Assembly (NCBI GenBank): GCA_025924755.1
Contig: JAICHT010000069.1
Span: 1 to 13,573 of the forward strand
Reading direction: 5' to 3'
DNA length: 13,573 bases
Source of the DNA: Chitinophagaceae bacterium
Lineage (GTDB): Bacteria; Bacteroidota; Bacteroidia; Chitinophagales; Chitinophagaceae
Position numbers and translations under genes: made by a program. Shown here piece after piece: positions 1-5,603 of this stretch. The notes beneath the pieces were generated by a model, which had not been told where the DNA came from, did no database searches, and worked only from the letters and a program-made list of their open reading frames with translations. How positions within the stretch are numbered: position 1 is the first letter of the stretch; each line of letters begins with the position of its first letter.

Positions 1-310
1 TAAACAAGCCACCGGCACCGGTAGTTAATAAACGATCTCCGGGCTTAGCAGTATCAATTAAGTATCTTGAAAAAATTCCGTTATCAATACGCTTAACCGT
101 TATTGCCAGCGGCTCGTGCAAAACAGGCGAGGAAGCAATAGAATACGACCGCCTGATTTCAGGCTCCCCACGCTGTACAAACGTGAGATACTGACCCGCT
201 TTGTAAGGTATAGCAGAATCCGGATCATCAAAAACTAATGTTTTTACACCAGCCACTTCTTCATAGATATTTTTAATGACGACGGTTTTATATAATGAAG
301 AAAGTTTCAT
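1..310 (-). CDS. Ferredoxin/flavodoxin reductase-like flavoprotein, N-terminal fragment
   Basis: This is the first 103 codons of a gene that runs off the left edge, read from the ATG at 310. The visible part is the FAD-binding beta-barrel of the ferredoxin-NADP reductase superfamily. It shows AGQY (residues 38-41), the flavin-binding RxYS motif within RRSYSIASSP (53-62), and a G-x-x-S turn (G78, S81) of the kind that contacts the FAD phosphate. Family members move electrons from NAD(P)H through FAD, often through a C-terminal 2Fe-2S domain as in PaaE or Hmp-type reductases. The NAD(P)-binding domain and any iron-sulfur domain would lie outside the window, so the exact subfamily cannot be set. 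It lies 67 nt downstream of the dienelactone hydrolase gene on the same strand. No clear TAnnTTTG promoter was seen in the gap. Confidence 0.85.
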   Translation of the reverse strand, partial: MKLSSLYKTVVIKNIYEEVAGVKTLVFDDPDSAIPYKAGQYLTFVQRGEPEIRRSYSIASSPVLHEPLAITVKRIDNGIFSRYLIDTAKPGDRLLTTGAGGLF

Positions 311-377
311 AACAGGCAGTACTTACACTGCATTGTGTTTTGTCAAATGTTTAGCTATTTATAAGATAGTAGATACG

Positions 378-1088
378 CTATTGATACGTATACAATTTAT
401 TTTTTAAAAAAGCAGTGGTCATTCCCCATGCTTCTCTTGCTGCGTCCGGCTGATAGGCTGCCCGTTCATCGCAGAAAAAACCATGGTCGGCATAAGATAT
501 TTCAACGTTTATAAAATCCTTTTCAGCTTTGCGCAAGGCGCCGGTAGTAGTTGCTATATGTTCGGGTAAGATGTGCTTATCTTTTCCACCCCAGAAAAAC
601 AAGTGCGGTGCCTGCAACTTTTCAGTTCGGTCTAACAACGTATGAATGCCACCGCCATAAAAAGAAACGGCTGCTTTTAATGGCAAAAAACTATTGGCTA
701 TAAAAGAGGCACGGCCACCCAAACAAAAGCCTATACTGCCGATATTGTTTTTCTGCACTTTATGTTGAAGTTGCAACCAATCGAAAGCAGCCTGAATATC
801 ATTTTGCAATCCTTCTATGGTAATAGCCTGAATATGCGATGCTGCCAGTGAAAAATCGGTATAGCTGATTTCATATCCAACCGGTGCTGTGCGGTGAAAT
901 AGTTCCGGCGCAATGGCTACATAGCCTTCCTTAGCTAAACGCCCCGCTACATCTTTTATATAGTGATTAACGCCGAAAGCTTCCTGCAAAACAATCAGAG
1001 CAGGGAACGGCCCGTGGCCTTCCGGCATAGCCAGGTGAGCGTTCATGGAAGAAGCATCTTTTACCGAAAGTGTTATAGAAGATAACAT
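378..1088 (-). CDS. Dienelactone hydrolase family protein
   Basis: A 236-residue alpha/beta hydrolase of the dienelactone hydrolase family, full length for the family. The nucleophile is the cysteine of GFCLGG (Cys122), with acid Asp170 (GGKD) and base His202 (ADHGF). Glu36 in QEAFG matches the glutamate that activates the cysteine in the classical enzyme. The spacing is almost identical to that described for Pseudomonas ClcD (Glu36, Cys123, Asp171, His202). Classical members open dienelactone rings in chlorocatechol breakdown, but most genomic homologues act on unknown esters or lactones, so the substrate is not claimed. No signal peptide is visible, so it should be cytoplasmic. The start is the first ATG, with a candidate -7 box about 22 nt upstream. 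The downstream neighbour is a flavin reductase; an aromatic-degradation link is possible but unsupported otherwise. Confidence 0.9.
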   Translation of the reverse strand: MLSSITLSVKDASSMNAHLAMPEGHGPFPALIVLQEAFGVNHYIKDVAGRLAKEGYVAIAPELFHRTAPVGYEISYTDFSLAASHIQAITIEGLQNDIQAAFDWLQLQHKVQKNNIGSIGFCLGGRASFIANSFLPLKAAVSFYGGGIHTLLDRTEKLQAPHLFFWGGKDKHILPEHIATTTGALRKAEKDFINVEISYADHGFFCDERAAYQPDAAREAWGMTTAFLKNKLYTYQ

Positions 1089-1110
1089 ATAAATATGTTT
1101 AAAAGAAGTA

Positions 1111-1118
1111 CAAAAGTA
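1111..1118 (-). promoter_or_regulatory. Candidate -7 promoter box for the dienelactone hydrolase gene
   Basis: The minus strand reads TACTTTTG, an exact fit to the Bacteroidota -7 consensus TAnnTTTG, 22 nt before the ATG at 1088. No TTG at the usual -33 distance was seen, so support rests on one short box and the position. Confidence 0.4.
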
Positions 1119-1156
1119 AGGGAGTAGTTACATGTAAATTTTGTCGCACAAACGAA

Positions 1157-1195
1157 ACCTGCAAAAGCTATAAACTTTAATACGATAATGCAGGT
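1157..1195 (-). repeat. Inverted repeat downstream of the DUF4184 gene
   Basis: ACCTGCA at 1157-1163 and TGCAGGT at 1189-1195 form perfect 7-bp arms with a 25-nt spacer, just past the DUF4184 stop. It could help end transcription, but no T-run follows on the minus strand, so it is not called a terminator. Confidence 0.3.
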
Positions 1196-1206
1196 AGCTC
1201 TTTACT

Positions 1207-1935
1207 TTATTTATGGTTATACTTTGTAATTTGCGGAGTAATAATGAGCGCAATTATAAAACCGGAAATAATGGTGACCACAAAATCGTAATAAGGAATA
1301 TTGGGTATAATCAGTTCGCGGATAATAACCACCGTAAAGGTTATGATGCTAACAATAATCCAATAAAAAGTATCTGTACGAGGTTTGATATGCTTATGAA
1401 CCGGCATCTGCCAGATACCATATAATACTACCAGTGCACCTATTAACGAGCTGAAATTCCAAAACAAATAATACGAAATCTTACGCTCCCGGTGTGTATT
1501 GATTTTTTCCCTTACTACCGGGATGCTGGTATCTACAAACTGCACGGTTTCATGCGTAAGCCTGTCCCAAAGCAGATGCGAACAACTCCCAATAACGATA
1601 CAAATGATAATAGTAAACGAGTTTCTTTTAAACCATTCCTGCCAGTTAAAATCGCCGAAGGGCAGCAACCGCTTTTGAAATAATGCAGGCAGGTTACGCA
1701 GTAAAGAATCGCGAACCAAATAATGATATACAAAAGTTAACAGCAGCCCAAGCGGAAGATCGAACCACAGCACTCCCGGCCACGTATGGCTGTAGACGCT
1801 CCTGTCTTTCATCCGTATAAAATATTCAAAATCCGGAACAATACTGCCAATTACCAGGCCGGTAAGCGACACCCATCCTTTCTTTAAATAGTTCAAAGGC
1901 AATATGGCGGCCGGATGAGAAAACGTAAAAGGCAT
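1207..1935 (-). CDS. DUF4184 family integral membrane protein
   Basis: A 242-residue membrane protein recognised as DUF4184 by its N-terminus MPFTFSHPAAILPL. Hydrophobic stretches at about 22-36, 57-73, 105-122, 156-175, 190-208 and 217-234 suggest five or six membrane helices. Conserved polar residues sit near membrane boundaries: His7, Pro34-Asp35 (VPDFEY), His50, and a SHLLWD block with His120 and Asp124. This His/Asp spacing recalls membrane-bound metal-dependent hydrolases of the YdjM type, but that is inference from pattern only and no activity is established for the family. It is a stand-alone gene between the Panacea module and the hydrolase. The start is the first ATG and gives the usual family N-terminus. 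Confidence 0.85.
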   Translation of the reverse strand: MPFTFSHPAAILPLNYLKKGWVSLTGLVIGSIVPDFEYFIRMKDRSVYSHTWPGVLWFDLPLGLLLTFVYHYLVRDSLLRNLPALFQKRLLPFGDFNWQEWFKRNSFTIIICIVIGSCSHLLWDRLTHETVQFVDTSIPVVREKINTHRERKISYYLFWNFSSLIGALVVLYGIWQMPVHKHIKPRTDTFYWIIVSIITFTVVIIRELIIPNIPYYDFVVTIISGFIIALIITPQITKYNHK

Positions 1936-1964
1936 TAACAGGTATTATAAAATGCAAGGATATA

Positions 1965-1972
1965 CAAACGTA
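1965..1972 (-). promoter_or_regulatory. Candidate -7 promoter box for the DUF4184 gene
   Basis: The minus strand reads TACGTTTG (TAnnTTTG), 29 nt before the ATG. A TTG lies 22 nt further upstream, a plausible -33 element at slightly wide spacing. A second match, TATATTTG, occurs about 14 nt further upstream, so which box is used is open. Confidence 0.4.
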
Positions 1973-2082
1973 CCGGCACAAATATAATTGCTTGCAATTA
2001 AAAGAACTTGTTAACGACACCTGCATTTAAGCAACAAACTCCCAATCAAAATACAATAGTGAGGATATATAAAATTTTAAAA

Positions 2083-2511
2083 TCAGGTAGATTTCTCTTT
2101 ATTGAAAAGGTAATTAACCACCAGGTAAAAGAAGCCAAATACATTGGCTGTTGTAGTAGTAATTAAAGCAATCAACACAGCATCAGAAAGATGCAGCCCG
2201 CCTTTGGCACAATTAAAAACAATCCACAAAACTAAAAACATCCAGATTACCGTTATAATAAAAATGGCAATACTAAAATTTTTCCGGGCGGCATTATCCT
2301 CCCGCAGCCTTTTAAGTTGTTCGCTTTTAAATTCATCTTCTATCCTGTTTACAAACTGTTCTTCCAAAGCCCCGGCTTCCGCTACATTTACCCTTCCTAA
2401 TACTTCTACTTCGGTAGTCAACTGGTTCGTTACGGCACCATATTGTTTTTCCAATTGCTGCTTTACCTCGTCGGGCGATTTTACATCTTTAAAATTGGTA
2501 TTGCTGTTCAT
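2083..2511 (-). CDS. Small two-helix membrane protein, candidate toxin of a Panacea pair
   Basis: I do not recognise this 142-residue protein as a named family. Residues 1-78 are hydrophilic, highly charged and probably helical (for example the Glu/Lys/Arg-rich stretch 50-76). Two strong membrane helices follow at about 79-100 and 111-135, with a short loop (NCAKGGLHLSD) and a positively charged end (NKEKST). A Thr-rich run (ITTTTANV, 117-124) starts the middle of helix two. Its ATG shares one base with the TAA of the upstream Panacea gene (TAATG), so the two should be translated together. Panacea-domain antitoxins are known to pair with diverse toxins, some of them membrane-active. That makes this gene the natural toxin candidate, which is inference from context and topology. 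It could instead be a membrane anchor or effector of unknown role. Confidence 0.75.
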   Translation of the reverse strand: MNSNTNFKDVKSPDEVKQQLEKQYGAVTNQLTTEVEVLGRVNVAEAGALEEQFVNRIEDEFKSEQLKRLREDNAARKNFSIAIFIITVIWMFLVLWIVFNCAKGGLHLSDAVLIALITTTTANVFGFFYLVVNYLFNKEKST

Positions 2512-2987
2512 TAATTGGAGGAGGTAAGGAAGTCTTTAAAGTACGTTTTTATGGAAACGTTGTCTATGGTATTCGACCACTCGATGGGGTTATATACTTT
2601 ATACCAGGGGGTTTCGGGCTGATGCGTCCAATTTGATAAAGCAGTAGCTGATAGATCTTTAGTGGCCTCCCAGGTGTACGCAATGGCATCCTCTGCTTCT
2701 TCATCAAGCTTATAATCTTTGTACTGCTTTGGGGCAAACATTTCAAAGCCTTCGTCATCAATAGGCCGGCTTCCAAAAAATTTAAAATCCTGGTAAATAG
2801 CCGGTACCACCGGGCCAAACTTCCAGGCTTCAAAAGTTTCATTAATTAAAGGCCTGCCCCAGCGGGCAAGATGATAACCATGCGCAAAAAAAACCATCTT
2901 TTGAATTTTCATCTGCGTAAGCGGGGTGCCGCTTTCTATGGCCTTTTTTACGAATGCGTAGGCTATTGCTGATGCGGGATACGCCAT
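2511..2987 (-). CDS. Panacea (SocA/DUF4065) domain protein, probable antitoxin
   Basis: A 158-residue protein made almost entirely of a Panacea domain (also DUF4065, SocA-like). Landmarks are the N-terminal helices with KIQKMVFFAHGYHL (27-40), GRPLINETFEAWKFGPVVP (44-62) and AIYQDFKFFG (63-72). The core AWKFGPVVPAIY closely fits the family pattern AWxYGPVxPxxY. Known members include the SocA antitoxin and proteolysis adaptor of Caulobacter and the many Panacea antitoxins shown to neutralise unrelated toxins. No extra DNA-binding domain is visible. The gene is first in a two-gene unit and its stop overlaps the start of the membrane-protein gene by one base. The ATG at 2987 leaves the standard domain N-terminus. 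The upstream region holds inverted repeats around a candidate -7 box, consistent with autoregulation. Domain assignment is firm; antitoxin role is inferred. Confidence 0.85.
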   Translation of the reverse strand: MAYPASAIAYAFVKKAIESGTPLTQMKIQKMVFFAHGYHLARWGRPLINETFEAWKFGPVVPAIYQDFKFFGSRPIDDEGFEMFAPKQYKDYKLDEEAEDAIAYTWEATKDLSATALSNWTHQPETPWYKVYNPIEWSNTIDNVSIKTYFKDFLTSSN

Positions 2988-3012
2988 AGTACATTTTAAG
3001 TTTACACGAATT

Positions 3013-3029
3013 TACTAAAAATATTAGTA
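3013..3029. repeat. Palindrome TACTAA-N5-TTAGTA next to the operator-like repeat
   Basis: A perfect 6-bp inverted repeat with a 5-nt AT spacer. The half-site TTAGTA recurs at 3054-3059, overlapping the right arm of the larger repeat, so the same protein might contact both. The region is very AT-rich, which raises the chance of coincidental symmetry. Confidence 0.35.
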
Positions 3030-3035
3030 CAGTGA

Positions 3036-3065
3036 TTGTAATATCAAATATATTTAGTATTACAA
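3036..3065. repeat. Inverted repeat TTGTAATA-N14-TATTACAA, candidate operator
   Basis: Perfect 8-bp arms at 3036-3043 and 3058-3065 flank a 14-nt spacer that contains the minus-strand -7 box TATATTTG. The centre-to-centre spacing of the arms is 22 bp, about two helical turns, as expected for a dimeric regulator. It sits between the Panacea gene and the divergent CPBP gene. Function is inferred from symmetry and position only. Confidence 0.45.
3045..3052 (-). promoter_or_regulatory. Candidate -7 promoter box of the Panacea module
   Basis: The minus strand reads TATATTTG, fitting TAnnTTTG, 57 nt before the Panacea ATG. It lies inside the loop of the inverted repeat at 3036-3065. No good -33 TTG at 18-22 nt was found. 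Confidence 0.4.
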
Positions 3066-3157
3066 ATTGCTTTAATTAAAAAAGGGTTGAAACACATATC
3101 AATAGCAGTTTTCAATGGAAAGTACATCAATTAAATTTCGATAGTTAATACAACCTT

Positions 3158-3165
3158 TAGCTTTG
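3158..3165 (+). promoter_or_regulatory. Candidate -7 promoter box of the CPBP gene
   Basis: TAGCTTTG fits TAnnTTTG and ends 8 nt before the ATG at 3174. If used, the transcript would have almost no 5' leader. No clear -33 TTG was found. Confidence 0.4.
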
Positions 3166-3173
3166 CTTTGCAC

Positions 3174-4085
3174 ATGAAAGAAATCATCGGCTATTTAAAA
3201 AAATATCTTTTATCACTCCACAAAAAAATATTTTTTATTGCTGCGGTTTTTATTGCAGTATTTATATTCATTAATTACCACTATGAATTAAATAATCATA
3301 TCACAAAATTAAAATCAATTTACCGCTATGTAAGCTGGTATGGCATTTTTCTTAGCGCCTTTTCATTCGCCTATATATTGTTAGTAGTTATAAAAAAGTC
3401 GACGGTTTTTAACAAGTTGCCATTTGTAGTTTTATTGCTAATTGCGCCTGCAATATTTGCCTGGAAAATGGCTTTCACGGAGCATTTTATTTTTTCGCGC
3501 CACCCTGCTGCAAATGCATATTGGAACCATATTATTTACTGGCCTTTTAAACTGTTGGTAATTACACTATTGTTATACATCATCTGGCGGCTATATGAAA
3601 AGGAAAACTCTTTTTATGGTTTCCGCATTCAAAATTTCAATGCAAAACCTTATTTTATGATGCTGCTGATAATGGTTCCCCTAATTGCAGCCGCGTCTAC
3701 ACAGCCCGATTTTCTGCTGATCTATCCTAAATTAAAATCAATAGGACCCTTACCTGCGCAATATAATAATGGATGGTATCAATTGCTTTATGAGCTTTCG
3801 TATGGCACCGACTTTTTTTCCATCGAATTATTTTTCAGGGGTTTTTTAGTATTGGCTTTTGCCAGGTGGGTGGGTAAAGATGCCATTTTACCGATGGCTC
3901 TTTTTTATTGCACCATTCATTTTGGTAAACCGCTGGGCGAATGCATCAGCTCTTTTTTTGGAGGCATGCTGTTAGGAGCAGTTACCTATAACACCCGCTC
4001 CATATGGGGTGGCTTGATAGTGCATCTTGGCATAGCATGGCTGATGGAACTAGGCGGCTACATCGGCCATTTGTATGGTTTTTAA
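3174..4085 (+). CDS. CPBP (Abi/Rce1-like) family intramembrane protein
   Basis: A 303-residue multi-pass membrane protein, with about eight hydrophobic segments beginning at residues 18-35 and 54-73. The C-terminal part carries the CPBP/Abi signature: IELFFRGFLVL (217-227), YCTIHFGKP (245-253) and GGLIVHLGIAWLMELGG (279-295). Family relatives such as Rce1 are intramembrane glutamate proteases that cut prenylated proteins; bacterial members are linked to bacteriocin immunity and other processing. Here only one of the two motif-1 glutamates is present (Glu218 with Arg222; Ile217 in the other place), and the Asn/Asp usually four residues after His284 is Ala288. Activity is therefore uncertain, although single-glutamate variants occur in this family. 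The ATG at 3174 is chosen over an in-frame TTG at 3168. It is the only plus-strand gene, divergent from the Panacea pair, and its stop meets the 3' end of rnpB. Confidence 0.8.
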   Translation: MKEIIGYLKKYLLSLHKKIFFIAAVFIAVFIFINYHYELNNHITKLKSIYRYVSWYGIFLSAFSFAYILLVVIKKSTVFNKLPFVVLLLIAPAIFAWKMAFTEHFIFSRHPAANAYWNHIIYWPFKLLVITLLLYIIWRLYEKENSFYGFRIQNFNAKPYFMMLLIMVPLIAAASTQPDFLLIYPKLKSIGPLPAQYNNGWYQLLYELSYGTDFFSIELFFRGFLVLAFARWVGKDAILPMALFYCTIHFGKPLGECISSFFGGMLLGAVTYNTRSIWGGLIVHLGIAWLMELGGYIGHLYGF

Positions 4086-4086
4086 A

Positions 4087-4476
4087 AGCTGCAAGCCTGT
4101 AAGCCGGATTCTGTTCTTTAACAGCAGCTTTCGCCACTATTAAAGTGCTATCATTTATCTGCGGTGTTCATTACTGAGCACCTGTATCTGCCTACCCTGA
4201 ACCATCGGACGAGCCGCCCTCAACCGGTTCTATACATGGCATTTCAGCACGCAAGGTTTACCCGCTGTTAATGTTACCAATAACAGCCGTGGGCTCTTAC
4301 CCCACATTTTCACCTTAACCTTTGCCAGTGTTGCCACCGGCAAATCGGCAGTTATTTTCTGTGGCACTCTCTCGTTCCGCATATGCGGAAGCCGGCCGTT
4401 AGCCGGTACGTTGCTCTATGCTGTCCGGACTTTCCTACCTTGCTTACACAAAGTTGATAGCGCAGCTTGCAGCCCC
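4087..4476 (-). ncRNA. rnpB: RNase P RNA (rnpB), bacterial class A type
   Basis: The catalytic RNA of RNase P, which matures the 5' ends of tRNAs. Read on the minus strand, it opens with the conserved GGAAAGTCCGGAC block (within 4421-4436) and closes with ACAGAATCCGGCTTA (about 4099-4113), the two hallmark ends of bacterial rnpB. The terminal helix P1 is visible as a perfect 9-bp pairing of GCTGCAAGC (minus strand, 4473-4465) with GCTTGCAGC (4096-4088). The length of about 390 nt is usual. The 5' end is placed just after a TAnnTTTG box at 4478-4485. The 3' end lies within a few bases of the convergent CPBP stop codon, leaving no obvious separate terminator between them. Confidence 0.95.
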
Positions 4477-4477
4477 G

Positions 4478-4485
4478 CAAAGTTA
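4478..4485 (-). promoter_or_regulatory. Candidate -7 promoter box of rnpB
   Basis: The minus strand reads TAACTTTG, an exact TAnnTTTG, directly followed by CGGGG and the P1 helix of rnpB. The distance fits transcription starting in the G-run at the mature 5' end. No strong -33 TTG was seen. Confidence 0.55.
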
Positions 4486-4540
4486 GTTTTAAAGATTAAG
4501 AATAAATGCACAGCAGCATACCCAATACTAATGACAAACA

Positions 4541-5557
4541 TTAATATTGAAAATAAATTTCTGTGGCGCCATATCCATATGAAGGATGGTATTTATTGAC
4601 GAAAGATTTTACTTCTTTTTTTAACCGCAGTTCATCGTGAATTTCATCGCGAAGGCGGCCGCTGCCTACTCCATGTATCACTATTAAATGTGGCTGGTGA
4701 TGGGCTAATGCCAGGTCGTACCATTTATCAAATTCTTTTATTTGCATATCCAGCATTTCGGCATTGGAAAGATGCTGCCAGTTGTCGGTTAGTTTTTCAA
4801 TATGCAGATCCACCACCGTTCTTGCCGGGGGTAAATGCTGCCGGGCCTCTTTGGCATTATATACTTTAATGCCTTTTGCTACAAGTGATTCAAACCCGAT
4901 TGTATCTGCAGCGGGTTTATCGGGATACTGATCAAAAAGTTTGTAAGTGAATGTGGCTTCGCCTTTTTGTTTTAATCCTTCAATTTTTGCAAACAACTGC
5001 TTTGCTTTTAATTTTAGATTGGATTCGTAAAAACCGGCTTTCGTTTTTTCGGGTTGCAGCAACGAAAATTCGAAAGCAAACGTAGGGTTGTCGCTCATAT
5101 TGGCAAAAGGAACATTATGCAAATAAAAATCGCCAAAAGCCGATACTTCATTTTTTAAATCAAATTCTGTTTTGCCAAAGTATTGCAGCTGGTATATAAA
5201 GTGATATCCTTTTTCAGTACGGTTTATTAAATGAATTTTAAGTTCGTCTACGATGTCGTCGCCAAATTCATCCGTACTTATAATAGGCAAAAAAGAAAGC
5301 CACACGCCATCAGCCACCCGTTTTTCAGGCACCTTTTCTTTTTTAATATCATCCACATAGGCTTTGGGCTTATTCTTATCCTGCTTTCGTTTTTCCGTAA
5401 ACTGTTTGAAATACGGAAAATCCAATTGATCTATATAGGCAGGAAACTTTACACCCCGCACATCTACCATTACCATTTTATTATTGATAATGTCTATTAT
5501 TTCACCTTCTTCGTTGGAAAGTAATACTAAAACTTTATCGCCAATCTGAAACTTCAT
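4541..5557 (-). CDS. DUF2027 protein with C-terminal Smr domain
   Basis: A 338-residue Bacteroidota protein made of an N-terminal DUF2027 region and a C-terminal Smr (small MutS-related) domain. Residues 1-50 look like a small beta-barrel (FQIGDKVLVL, then GEIIDI), followed by a Lys-rich linker (54-80) and a beta-rich middle section (85-230). The Smr domain spans about 246-338, with VVDLHIEKL (248-256), the HGVGSGRLR loop (295-303) and the closing YGYGATEIYF (327-336). Smr domains are nucleic-acid binders or nucleases seen in MutS2 and in SmrB, which cleaves mRNA at collided ribosomes. Whether this one cuts DNA or RNA is not known from sequence. It has its own promoter, is separated from the histidine kinase by 46 nt and lies upstream of rnpB. 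No signal peptide is visible. Confidence 0.88.
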   Translation of the reverse strand: MKFQIGDKVLVLLSNEEGEIIDIINNKMVMVDVRGVKFPAYIDQLDFPYFKQFTEKRKQDKNKPKAYVDDIKKEKVPEKRVADGVWLSFLPIISTDEFGDDIVDELKIHLINRTEKGYHFIYQLQYFGKTEFDLKNEVSAFGDFYLHNVPFANMSDNPTFAFEFSLLQPEKTKAGFYESNLKLKAKQLFAKIEGLKQKGEATFTYKLFDQYPDKPAADTIGFESLVAKGIKVYNAKEARQHLPPARTVVDLHIEKLTDNWQHLSNAEMLDMQIKEFDKWYDLALAHHQPHLIVIHGVGSGRLRDEIHDELRLKKEVKSFVNKYHPSYGYGATEIYFQY

Positions 5558-5561
5558 AATG

Positions 5562-5590
5562 CAAAATTACCGGTATAATGCATGTAGCAA
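5562..5590 (-). promoter_or_regulatory. Promoter of the DUF2027-Smr gene, likely leaderless
   Basis: The minus strand shows TTG (5590-5588), an 18-nt spacer and TAATTTTG (5569-5562), a good match to the Bacteroidota -33/-7 promoter. Only 4 nt separate the -7 box from the ATG at 5557, so transcription should start at or within a base or two of the start codon. Confidence 0.6.
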
Positions 5591-5603
5591 TAAAAGAAAA
5601 GTA

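Noticed and set aside
316..331. GCAGT-N6-ACTGC inverted repeat before the flavin reductase start
   Set aside because: Only 5-bp arms, with no T-run and no link to a promoter; easily due to chance.
378..1088. Dienelactone hydrolase plus flavin reductase as an aromatic degradation cluster
   Set aside because: No ring-cleavage oxygenase or CoA-ligase gene is visible, and both families have many unrelated roles.
2144..2527. 127-codon plus-strand frame opposite the two-helix membrane protein
   Set aside because: Antisense shadow; the minus-strand frame has a coherent topology and a coupled start with the Panacea gene.
4411..4599. 62-codon plus-strand frame at the rnpB 5' end
   Set aside because: Covers the rnpB conserved block and promoter and the end of the Smr gene; no protein features.
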